NCBI RefSeq assembly: GCF_042660205.1
Contig: NZ_JBHSTQ010000001.1
Span: 310,001 to 374,000, forward strand
Origin: Sporolactobacillus kofuensis
Lineage (GTDB): Bacteria; Bacillota; Bacilli; Bacillales; Sporolactobacillaceae
Reading direction: 5' to 3'
Length of the DNA: 64,000 bases
Position numbers and translations under genes: made by a program. Position 1 is the stretch's first letter; the number at the start of each line of letters is the position of its first letter. Below, piece after piece: positions 34,292 to 41,982 of this stretch. The notes beneath the pieces are model-generated. The model was not told the origin of the DNA. It did no database searches and worked only from the letters and a program-made list of their open reading frames with translations.

Positions 34292-34894
34292 ATGGCTCGC
34301 TATACTGGTCCGGTTTGGAAGAAATCACGCCGTTTGGGTATTTCACTCAGCGGTACAGGTAAAGAACTTGAAAGGCGTCCGTACGTTCCTGGTCAACACG
34401 GCCCGACACAACGTATTAAGTTGTCTGAATATGGACGTCAACAACAAGAAAAGCAAAAACTGCGTTTCATGTACGGTTTAAATGAACGTCAATTCCGTCG
34501 CACATTTGATGATGCAGCGAAAATGAAAGGCGTTCACGGTGAAAACTTCATGATTCTGCTTGAATCTCGTCTTGATAACCTTGTTTATCGTCTTGGTTTG
34601 GCTAGAACACGCAGACAATCACGTCAGCTTGTTAACCACGGTCACATTACCGTTAACGGCAAACGTGTAGATATTCCGTCTTATCGTGTAAAACCAGGTG
34701 AAACGATTGGTGTCCGTGAAAAATCACATAACCTCGTAATCATCAAGGATTCTGTTGAAACGAATACATTTGTTCCAGAATACCTGACTTTTGACGAAAA
34801 AACTCTCGAAGGCACATACAGCAGACTTCCTGAACGCTCGGAACTCCCTGCGGAGATCACAGAAGCAATGATCGTCGAATTCTATTCAAAATAA
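34292..34894 (+). CDS. rpsD: 30S ribosomal protein S4
   Basis: Primary 16S rRNA-binding protein of the small subunit, 200 residues. It begins MARYTGPVWKKSRRLGISL, has the N-terminal globular domain and the S4 RNA-binding module (LESRLDNLVYRLGLARTRRQ, SRQLVNHGHITVNGKRVDIPS). The N-terminal zinc cysteines are absent, the C-minus form used by Bacilli (the E. coli protein also lacks a zinc site). AAGGAGGAG precedes the ATG. It is monocistronic, with its own promoter, leader and terminator. The tyrS gene often beside rpsD is missing. Confidence 0.98.
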   Translation: MARYTGPVWKKSRRLGISLSGTGKELERRPYVPGQHGPTQRIKLSEYGRQQQEKQKLRFMYGLNERQFRRTFDDAAKMKGVHGENFMILLESRLDNLVYRLGLARTRRQSRQLVNHGHITVNGKRVDIPSYRVKPGETIGVREKSHNLVIIKDSVETNTFVPEYLTFDEKTLEGTYSRLPERSELPAEITEAMIVEFYSK

Positions 34895-34908
34895 TAGAAC
34901 ACGTTGTA

Positions 34909-34946
34909 AAAAATCCTTGCAGCTTAGCTGTGAGGATTTTTTTTTG
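34909..34946 (+). terminator. Terminator after rpsD
   Basis: AAATCCTTGCAGC, loop TTA, GCTGTGAGGATTT with two internal mismatches or wobbles, followed by nine T residues. Confidence 0.9.
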
Positions 34947-34977
34947 CAAGGTAAGGAAGTATTAAACTTTTTGCTTA

Positions 34978-35095
34978 AAGTGGAGCAGAGACGCGAGACG
35001 ACTTCGGGATCAGGTGCCAGCGAGACCTCGCAGATCCTCTGATTCGAGGAGGCTTGCGGTTACCCGCGGCAAGCCGTATTCGATGCCTCATCAAT
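34978..35095 (+). repeat. Dispersed GC-rich intergenic repeat, copy 2 (diverged)
   Basis: On the plus strand, GACGCGAGACGACTTCGGGATC, read as shorter blocks GACGCGAGACGA and CTTCGGGATC, is followed by CCAGCGAGACC, TCGCAGATC, GAGGAGGCTTGCGG, CCCGCGGCAAGC and a tail. The order is that of the copies at 27655-27790 (minus) and 51540-52019 (plus), but the first stem is damaged (CTTCGGG against CTCGCAG). Confidence 0.65.
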
Positions 35096-35367
35096 GCAAA
35101 ATAGACCGCCTGAGAAATTTTTGCACAGTTATACTTATACAAACAAACCTTATCAGCTTTCTTTTATTGTGATAACAAAGGATTATGCGAGTGGAGTAGA
35201 GAAAAAAGGTTAAAACCCTTTTTTAACTACACATTACTAATGTCATCTACCCGAATTGCGTTTATTCTTTTCAACAGTTGAAATTTACGCTAATATATAA
35301 GAAGCTTTAATTAAATTTTTAGAATGTTATAAGCTATTCATGACTAAATTTCAGAGGAGTTTTGCGC
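35096..35367. other. Gene-free region before the class A PBP
   Basis: About 270 bases, AT-rich, no coding frame seen. A perfect 13-base palindrome TTCAACAGTTGAA lies at 35270-35282. TAATAT and TATATA -10-like sequences follow it, with poor -35 boxes, so the PBP promoter is probably here. Confidence 0.35.
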
Positions 35368-38016
35368 ATGCGTGCCCCATTAAAAAGCTTTTCCGATTTT
35401 TTCGACCGGTTGGCGGAAAAATGGGCCTCAAGTTCAGTGATACAAACGGTACAATCGATAACCGGTTTCATTTGGAATTCTCTCTTACTCACGATATGTA
35501 TAATCGTTATCGGATTATGCTTTGCGGCCGGTACTGTTTCCGGTTATTTCGCTGCTCTCGTCCATAATCAGCCCGTGCTCAGTTATAAAACACTGAAACA
35601 TGATATTAACAATTATTCTCAGAGTAGTGTCAGCTACTTTGCAGGTAATATTCCAATTGGGAATATGAACAGTGATCTCGTCCGAACCAAGACACAATTG
35701 AAAGATATCTCCCCATATTTAACACATGCTGTTGTAGCAACCGAGGATGAACTCTTTTATCAGCACCATGGTGTTGTCCCCAAGGCTGTTATTCGCGCAA
35801 GCATGGAGGAACTGCTCAATAAACCACAAGTGACAGGAGGCAGTTCGATTACACAACAATTGGTCAAAAATCAAATTTTGACCAATGAAGTGTCCCTCGA
35901 CCGTAAGTTCAAAGAAATTATGCTTGCACTCCGTGTAGAACGCTTTTTTACTAAGAATCAAATCCTTGAATCTTATCTGAATATGGCTTCGTTTGGCCGT
36001 GATGCATCAGGAAAGAATATAGCCGGTGCTGCAGCAGCAGCCGAAGGAATTTTTGGTGTCAAAGCAGACAAGCTCTCACTTGCTCAAGCAGCTTTTATCG
36101 CTGGTCTTCCAAAAAATCCATTTACATACTCCCCATTTCAAAACCATGGTGGACTGAAAGAAGATATGTCCCCCGGAGTCAACAGAGCACATACTGTGCT
36201 TAGGCGAATGTATGCAGCAGGGTATATCAATAAAACGCAATTGAACACTGCATTGAACTATGACTACAAAAAGCACTTTGCCAAACCCGAAAAAACGATC
36301 AATAGTGATTATCCTTATTTGTTAAAAGAAGTACAAGATCGTACAACCATCATTTTCGCGGAAATCATGGCTCAAAAACAAGGGTACAGCAGCGATAAAT
36401 TATACACAGATTACATCAACTATCAAAAAATGGTCTACGAGCATAACAACAATGTATATGCAGGAAAGACACTTCAAGAGATTGCCAAAATTCATGATTT
36501 CGATTTTGCTTCCGTGCAAAAGCATGATGTTCTATTTACGGAATTTATGAGAGATGCATCCATTGATTTGGCAAATGGCGGTTATCGTATCTACACAACA
36601 ATCAATAAACCGATCTATGATGATATGGAAACATTTGCACAGAACTATTCCGGTTATAGCCCAGATCAGTATGCACGTACGACAAATGGACAAATTCAAG
36701 AAATAAAAGATAGTAAAACCGGAAAGATGGAAAAAGTGAAAGACCCGATGCAAGTTGGTTCTATTCTGATTCAGAATAAAACCGGCCGCATCATTAGCTT
36801 CGTTGGCGGTCGAGGATTCGGCAGTTCACAATTAAATTATGCAACTGAAGTCCCCCGCCAAAATGGATCAACGATGAAACCATTGCTTGTCTATGCACCG
36901 GCGATGGAGCTCGGTCTCATTCAACCCGGTTCAATTGTTCCCGACCTTCCTTATAAACGCACAGTAAATGGAAAAATCTATGCTCCGACTGATTACGGGT
37001 CAACATCGAGCAGCAAATTGTACCATGGATTTGAAACTGCACGTGCAGCGCTTGCCGCTTCACATAACGTGCCTGCAGTCAGTGTATTTACAAGACTAAG
37101 CAATGTAACAAATCACGCACCGGATTACTTGAAAAAAATGGGCATCACCTCACTTGTTGGCACGGATGGTCATAACGTCTCAGCAGCGCTAGGCGGGATC
37201 ACAAGAGGCATAACGATCGAGGAAAATACCAATGCGTACACGACGTTCGCCAATAATGGTAATTTTGTGGATGCATACATGATTGACAAAATTACCGACA
37301 GCACTGGAAAGATTATTTATCAACATAAAATAAAACCTGTCCCTGTATTCTCGAAACAAACCAATTATCTTATGCTTGATATGATGCGTGATGTTTTTAA
37401 ATATGGCACCGGAGCCGCACTTCCGCATCTGCTACAATTTTCTGCAGACTGGTCAGGAAAAACAGGAACGTCACAGGATTGGCGTGACTCATGGCTTGTT
37501 GCGTCAAACCCAAATATCACGATGGGTGTTTGGAATGGCTACGCACATAATCAGCAATTGAATAAAAATATCTATTCCACACAAACGAAACAACTATGGG
37601 CAGGATTTGCCAATCGTGCATATGACGTAGACCCTGATCTTATGGCGCCAAAAGCTCGATTTAAACAGCCTAAAGGTGTTGAAAAGACAACCTATTGCGG
37701 GCTTACCGATGGAAAAGCCACCCCATATTGTAAAGCAGCTGGCTTTGAGGAAAATGATTTGATCAACAAGAAATATTTGCCGAAAGCATCCATTGAAGTG
37801 CTTGAACCGCTCAATGGACAACCAGATACCGGGACGCAGGCCGTCAATGAACAGAATCCTTCTACTGATAACCAAGCGAATCCTAACCAAGCGAAAAATG
37901 AGAAAACGACCGATTACTCGCTCTTTCGCATTAAGCCTGATTTCTTAAAATCTAGATTTCCTTATACTGATTTACATTCAGCAAATCAAAAATTACTTGG
38001 CAGGATACGCCCTTAA
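35368..38016 (+). CDS. Class A penicillin-binding protein (PBP1A family)
   Basis: Bifunctional peptidoglycan synthase of 882 residues. A short cytoplasmic N-terminus precedes one membrane anchor (SLLTICIIVIGLCFAAGTVS, about 35-65). The GT51 transglycosylase has VATEDELFYQHHGV with the catalytic Glu, GGSSITQQLVKN, ILESYLNMASFGR and AAFIAGLPKNP. The transpeptidase has the SxxK serine in GSTMKPL, SHN for the SxN motif, and GKTGTS. The tail is Asn/Gln/Pro-rich. The start ATG at 35368 is eight bases after GAGGAG; an upstream TTG is only two bases away from it. A match to a particular B. subtilis paralogue (pbpF/pbpG or ponA type) is not assigned. Confidence 0.93.
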   Translation: MRAPLKSFSDFFDRLAEKWASSSVIQTVQSITGFIWNSLLLTICIIVIGLCFAAGTVSGYFAALVHNQPVLSYKTLKHDINNYSQSSVSYFAGNIPIGNMNSDLVRTKTQLKDISPYLTHAVVATEDELFYQHHGVVPKAVIRASMEELLNKPQVTGGSSITQQLVKNQILTNEVSLDRKFKEIMLALRVERFFTKNQILESYLNMASFGRDASGKNIAGAAAAAEGIFGVKADKLSLAQAAFIAGLPKNPFTYSPFQNHGGLKEDMSPGVNRAHTVLRRMYAAGYINKTQLNTALNYDYKKHFAKPEKTINSDYPYLLKEVQDRTTIIFAEIMAQKQGYSSDKLYTDYINYQKMVYEHNNNVYAGKTLQEIAKIHDFDFASVQKHDVLFTEFMRDASIDLANGGYRIYTTINKPIYDDMETFAQNYSGYSPDQYARTTNGQIQEIKDSKTGKMEKVKDPMQVGSILIQNKTGRIISFVGGRGFGSSQLNYATEVPRQNGSTMKPLLVYAPAMELGLIQPGSIVPDLPYKRTVNGKIYAPTDYGSTSSSKLYHGFETARAALAASHNVPAVSVFTRLSNVTNHAPDYLKKMGITSLVGTDGHNVSAALGGITRGITIEENTNAYTTFANNGNFVDAYMIDKITDSTGKIIYQHKIKPVPVFSKQTNYLMLDMMRDVFKYGTGAALPHLLQFSADWSGKTGTSQDWRDSWLVASNPNITMGVWNGYAHNQQLNKNIYSTQTKQLWAGFANRAYDVDPDLMAPKARFKQPKGVEKTTYCGLTDGKATPYCKAAGFEENDLINKKYLPKASIEVLEPLNGQPDTGTQAVNEQNPSTDNQANPNQAKNEKTTDYSLFRIKPDFLKSRFPYTDLHSANQKLLGRIRP

Positions 38017-38083
38017 TCTAAGCTCATCTTATGATTCGAAAAACTGGGCGAAGTAAAGTCCTTAAGCCCTGCCTGATTTTGGT

Positions 38084-38125
38084 GACGCTCCGGTTGCTCG
38101 CTTGCACCGAGCGTCTCTATTTTTA
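38084..38125 (+). terminator. Terminator after the PBP gene
   Basis: GACGCT...CGGTTGC, loop, TGCACCG...AGCGTC (38084-38115) with small bulges, followed by TCTATTTTTAC. It lies 68 bases after the stop codon. Confidence 0.7.
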
Positions 38126-38156
38126 CATAAATACCATTAGGTTGTTCGTGTATAAT

Positions 38157-38223
38157 GAAAGCCCCTACCAAAGAGAACCATTGTTCAGTCGTTTCTCTCA
38201 AGTAGGGGCTTTACTGTTTTTTC
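38157..38223. terminator. Second hairpin between the PBP gene and ccpA
   Basis: AAAGCCCCTAC pairs with GTAGGGGCTTT, with an inner AGAGAA/TTCTCT stem. On the plus strand it is followed by ACTGTTTTTTC. It ends 24 bases from the convergent ccpA stop and may serve both directions, though the T-tract favours the plus strand. Confidence 0.7.
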
Positions 38224-38236
38224 ATTAAATTTTTTG

Positions 38237-39235
38237 TTATTTTGTTGATTTTCTGTTATCGATACGATGCGGAAGAACAACAGTCATGCTGTCTACCTTT
38301 TCATTATTCATCAATTTAGTGAGCAACCGCATCGCAACCGCACCGATATCGTATGTAGGTTCTGCGATACTTGAAAGCGTTGGGCGAACCATTTGAACAA
38401 GCCTTGTATTTTCACTGCTGACGACTTCAATATCTCCAGGAACACGTAATCCTTCATCTTGGATTTCATGAATGGTTCCAATCGCCATTTCATCCGAATC
38501 CACGAAGATTGCAGTCGGCTTGATCTCTTGGTTTAAAAACTGAGCAGTGGCTTCTTTACCGGATTCATAGGTATAGTCTCCTTCGGTCACCAAAGATTCA
38601 TCAAATGGTAACTGATGAGCCTCAAGTGCCCTTTTATAACCATTCAGCTTGTATTTTCCATTAATCGGTACTTCCACAGGACCATTAATGAAAGCGATCC
38701 GACGATTACCCTTTTCGATGAGTTCTGAAATAACTTCAAAAACAGCTTGTTCATAATCAATCGTTACTGAAGGAATTTCATGCTGCTCGTCTACAGTTGA
38801 AGCTAGAACAATCGGAACATTTGACTGCTTGAATTCCTCAATATGTTCGTGATCAATCTTACCACCCATAAATACAATACCATCCACTTGCTTACCAAGG
38901 AGCGTTTGAATCAATCGAATTTCCTTGTCCTTATTTTGATCAGAGTTACATAAGATGATGTTGTACTTATACATGGTTGCAATATCTTCAATACCGCGTG
39001 CGAGTTCCGAAAAATATACACTTGAAATATCCGGAATAATGACACCTACAGTTGTTGTCTTTTTACTTGCCAAGCCTCGAGCAACTGCATTGGGACGATA
39101 CCCCAACCTTTTAATTGCTTCAGATACTTTTTTTCGTGTTGTCGGCTTTACATTTGGATTGCCGTTCACTACTCGAGAAACAGTCGCCATTGAAACGCCA
39201 GCTTCTCGAGCTACATCGTAAATTGTTGCACTCAA
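38237..39235 (-). CDS. ccpA: Catabolite control protein A
   Basis: LacI/GalR-type master regulator of carbon catabolite control; binds cre sites with HPr-Ser46-P. 332 residues. The HTH is IYDVAREAGVSMATVSRVVNG (read from residue 5), the hinge helix is RPNAVARGLASKKTTTVG, and the effector domain follows with VVSSENTRLVQMVRPTLSSIA. The start is TTG at 39235, eight bases after GAGGAGG; a nearby ATG is out of frame. Cre-like sites seen here at citZ and ytxK-ackA would be its targets. The aroA-type gene that precedes ccpA in B. subtilis is absent. Confidence 0.97.
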   Translation of the reverse strand: MSATIYDVAREAGVSMATVSRVVNGNPNVKPTTRKKVSEAIKRLGYRPNAVARGLASKKTTTVGVIIPDISSVYFSELARGIEDIATMYKYNIILCNSDQNKDKEIRLIQTLLGKQVDGIVFMGGKIDHEHIEEFKQSNVPIVLASTVDEQHEIPSVTIDYEQAVFEVISELIEKGNRRIAFINGPVEVPINGKYKLNGYKRALEAHQLPFDESLVTEGDYTYESGKEATAQFLNQEIKPTAIFVDSDEMAIGTIHEIQDEGLRVPGDIEVVSSENTRLVQMVRPTLSSIAEPTYDIGAVAMRLLTKLMNNEKVDSMTVVLPHRIDNRKSTK

Positions 39236-39310
39236 AGCTCATTCCTCCTCAAAATCCACCAAATTGTCTATAGTCAGCCTGAAACCCTGTTCATGCTCTA
39301 TACCGTTTTC

Positions 39311-39338
39311 ATTTTATGGTAACTCAAAGATACATCAA
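39311..39338 (-). promoter_or_regulatory. Probable sigma-A promoter of ccpA
   Basis: On the minus strand TTGATG (39333-39338), 16 bases, TAAAAT (39311-39316). The following ATGAAAACGGTATAG is a half-intact cre (two mismatches), which could allow weak autoregulation. Confidence 0.55.
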
Positions 39339-39489
39339 TTAGTCTTGATGCCCACATTCAAATACTAACAAATTTTGACTGGATTCGCTATATTTATTTC
39401 ACTTTGTCTACACAAACAAGGATTACCGAAAGCGCAATCCACTGTGTATTCATCTATGGGATGAATAAAAAATAAATGTATTGGCGCAA

Positions 39490-39777
39490 TCAATAATCCT
39501 TGGGGATCGGGATCATTTGTTCATAGTGATCTTGTTTTTCACTCTTGGCAGGGGAAATTTGGTGTGTCAATTCGATCGACTTCTGCTTTGCTGTCTGAAT
39601 GAATTCTGAACCTTTCCCTTTCAAAGAGATGCTCTGTTTCTGAATATCTTTTATTACTCTTTTTCCAGAAGGAGCCGCAAGTAGAAAAATTGCAACCGCA
39701 CCAAGCGCGCTGCCTATCATTAGACCTGTAAAGAAAGCAATTCCTTTTCCTTCGGAATTCGCTTCACGTCGGCTCAT
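39490..39777 (-). CDS. ytxH: YtxH domain protein
   Basis: General-stress-type small membrane protein, 95 residues. The YtxH signature FFTGLMIGSALGAVAIFLLAAPSGKR is at about 15-40 (one membrane segment then the APSGK turn), followed by a polar amphipathic tail (KQKSIELTHQ). In B. subtilis ytxH belongs to a stress- and stationary-phase operon (ytxGHJ). It follows ytxG by 13 bases; ytxJ is missing. Confidence 0.88.
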   Translation of the reverse strand: MSRREANSEGKGIAFFTGLMIGSALGAVAIFLLAAPSGKRVIKDIQKQSISLKGKGSEFIQTAKQKSIELTHQISPAKSEKQDHYEQMIPIPKDY

Positions 39778-39790
39778 GAAAAACGCCCCC

Positions 39791-40222
39791 TTATTTCTCT
39801 ACTTTATTGTCTTTACTAACATTCTGCCAGCGATGCACAAGATCGATTATTGCTTTGCCCCATTGGAGGGTTTGAGCAATCTTGCCCGATTGTTCTACAC
39901 CTTTAGATTCAATGCTTGATGTGACTTTTTTCACTGAATCATTAACAGTATTCAGCGACTGACCGAATCCTTCAACCGCATCAAAAATACTGTTCAAACT
40001 CTTTGACTTTCTCTGTATATCTTCAGCAAGCGTGTTTGTCCGATGCAGCAGTTCTGTTGTTTCCTCACTCAAACCTTTCATCTGTTCCTGAACATCTTCT
40101 AAAGTTGAAGCAACGTCATCCATAGTCTTCTGCGCAGAACTCAAGGTCTGGGACAGATAATAGACAAGAACAGCAAAAGCAATGGCAATAACCGCAACAG
40201 CCAAATACAGGATAATGATCAC
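39791..40222 (-). CDS. ytxG: DUF948 membrane protein YtxG
   Basis: 143 residues: an N-terminal membrane anchor (YLAVAVIAIAFAVLVYYLSQ), then DUF948 coiled coil (SSAQKTMDDVASTLEDVQEQ, TNTLAEDIQRKSKSL, FDAVEGFGQSLNTVNDSV). Function unknown; stress-induced in B. subtilis. The start is GTG at 40222, seven bases after GGGAGG. It lies downstream of murC and its terminator, so it has a separate promoter; a convincing sigma-B or sigma-H promoter could not be fitted. Confidence 0.87.
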   Translation of the reverse strand: MIIILYLAVAVIAIAFAVLVYYLSQTLSSAQKTMDDVASTLEDVQEQMKGLSEETTELLHRTNTLAEDIQRKSKSLNSIFDAVEGFGQSLNTVNDSVKKVTSSIESKGVEQSGKIAQTLQWGKAIIDLVHRWQNVSKDNKVEK

Positions 40223-40299
40223 CGTACTTCCTCCCTTTCAATCGATTCCGTATTAGTTTGATGATTCAGCGTAAAACTATACCTATTTCCAGAATCAAA

Positions 40300-40354
40300 T
40301 AAAAAACCTTTGTCTACTCTATTATCTTAACATTTACAAAGAGTAAAACAAAGG
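40300..40354 (-). terminator. Terminator after murC
   Basis: On the minus strand CCTTTGT...TTACTCT pairs with AGAGTAG...ACAAAGG across a loop of about 20 bases, followed by six T residues. Confidence 0.7.
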
Positions 40355-40376
40355 CGTATGAAAATACATTAGAAAA

Positions 40377-41699
40377 TTACATTGGTGATGAATTCAGTGC
40401 TTCTTTGTAAGCATTTTGATACTTCTGAATGTCACCTGCTCCCATGAAGAGCAGAACACTGTGTTTAAATGCTTTTAAATCGTCAATAGTGCTATTATGC
40501 AGAATATGTGAGCCATTTATTCGATCTTGAAGATCATGAATGGAGAGCTTACCGCTTTTCTCACGAGCAGATCCGAAGATATCACATAAGTATACAGAGT
40601 CAGCTGTTCCAAGTGCCTCCGCAAACTCATCCATGAACGTCATCGTTCTCGAGTAGGTGTGCGGTTGGAAGATCGCAACAATTTTGCGATCTGGATATTT
40701 TTCACGAGCAGCTTCAATGGTCACACGGATCTCCGTTGGATGATGGGCGTAGTCATCAATCATCACTTGATCATTCTGTTCAAGCCTTGTTTCAGAGAAT
40801 CGCCGTTTCACACCGTGAAAGAGTGCTAACCGCTCTTGCACAAGTTCAATCGGAACATTCATATAGTTACAGAATGAGATCACACCAAGCGCATTCAATA
40901 CATTATGATTGCCGTAACCGGTGATCTTAAAATGTCCATAGAAGTCATTACGCACGTAGACGTCAAATTCCGTTCCTGAATCATCATTAAGGAACTTTAC
41001 ATTTCTTGCTTGAAAGTCATTTTCTTCATTAAAACCGTAATAGATGATTGGTACATTCGATTTGATCATTTGTAACTGTTCATTATCTCCACATGCGAAC
41101 ACCGCTTTTTTCACTTTAAGCGCAAGTTCCTGAAACGCACTGAATACATCCTCAAGATCTTTATAATAATCTGAGTGATCAAACTCAATGTTCGTAATGA
41201 GACAATAATCAGGATCTGCATGCAAGAAATGACGTTTGTATTCGCAAGATTCCCAAATGAAGTATTTACTGTTATCATTTCCGGACCCTGTTCCGTCACC
41301 AATCAAATAAGAGGTTGGCGCAAAATCTTTAAAGACAAAAGATAGCAACCCTGTTGTCGATGTCTTTCCATGTGTACCTGTTACGGCAACACTGGTATAT
41401 TTCTTTGCCAAGTCACCAAGAAAGTCATAGTACCTATAGACAGGAATACCCATTTCTTTAGCCTTTGCAATTTCTTCGTGCTGATCCGGAAAAGCATTCC
41501 CTGCGATGACCACTTCGTCAGATGTAATATTCTTCTCTGTAAAGGGTAAAATTTTAATTTTTTTGTCTTCTAGTGCCTTCTGAGTAAAAAAGCGTTTGTC
41601 ATAATCAGATCCCTGCACGTCATGGTGCAAATCTTGAAGGATTTGAGCCAAAGCGCTCATTCCTGTTCCTTTTATGCCAACAAAATGGTATTTCGTCAT
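40377..41699 (-). CDS. murC: UDP-N-acetylmuramate--L-alanine ligase
   Basis: Adds L-alanine to UDP-MurNAc in the cytosolic phase of peptidoglycan synthesis. 440 residues, as in other Bacilli. Domain 1: YHFVGIKGTGMSALAQIL. ATP P-loop: VAVTGTHGKTSTTGLLS near 109. Further Mur ligase motifs: NIEFDHSDYYKD, GYGNHNVLNALGVISF, VMIDDYAHHPTEIR and VAIFQPHTYSRT. GGAGGT lies before the ATG. It is downstream of sftA with 283 bases between; a TATACT -10 motif near 41755 suggests its own promoter. Confidence 0.97.
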   Translation of the reverse strand: MTKYHFVGIKGTGMSALAQILQDLHHDVQGSDYDKRFFTQKALEDKKIKILPFTEKNITSDEVVIAGNAFPDQHEEIAKAKEMGIPVYRYYDFLGDLAKKYTSVAVTGTHGKTSTTGLLSFVFKDFAPTSYLIGDGTGSGNDNSKYFIWESCEYKRHFLHADPDYCLITNIEFDHSDYYKDLEDVFSAFQELALKVKKAVFACGDNEQLQMIKSNVPIIYYGFNEENDFQARNVKFLNDDSGTEFDVYVRNDFYGHFKITGYGNHNVLNALGVISFCNYMNVPIELVQERLALFHGVKRRFSETRLEQNDQVMIDDYAHHPTEIRVTIEAAREKYPDRKIVAIFQPHTYSRTMTFMDEFAEALGTADSVYLCDIFGSAREKSGKLSIHDLQDRINGSHILHNSTIDDLKAFKHSVLLFMGAGDIQKYQNAYKEALNSSPM

Positions 41700-41982
41700 A
41701 CAATGACCTCCATAAATGCTTCGTACATGATCAGATCGCTGTAATTGACTAATAGTATACGTGAAAAAGGACTATTCCGTGTACTGCCGATCCGATCGTT
41801 GCCGATAACCTAACCTACAATGATCCATCTACTCGAAAATGATCTTAATCATCCATAAAGACGCGAGCAATAAATGACACTTCTCATCCATACTTTGATT
41901 CAATGCCTATAATGCCCGACACTTATTTTAACCTTAAATATCTAGGTTGTAAAAACAAAATTATCCTTTTTTCTCTTTGAAA

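Noticed and set aside
38031..38228. 65-codon plus-strand frame after the PBP gene
   Set aside because: It runs through both terminator hairpins, has no ribosome site and no family resemblance.
39440..39480. TATTCATC/GATGAATA hairpin after ytxH as a terminator
   Set aside because: The T-rich side precedes the hairpin in the direction of ytxH transcription, so it lacks a proper 3' T-tract.
40240..40306. Sigma-B promoter upstream of ytxG
   Set aside because: AGGTAT could be a -10, but the only GTTT-like -35 is 17 bases away, too far for sigma-B.
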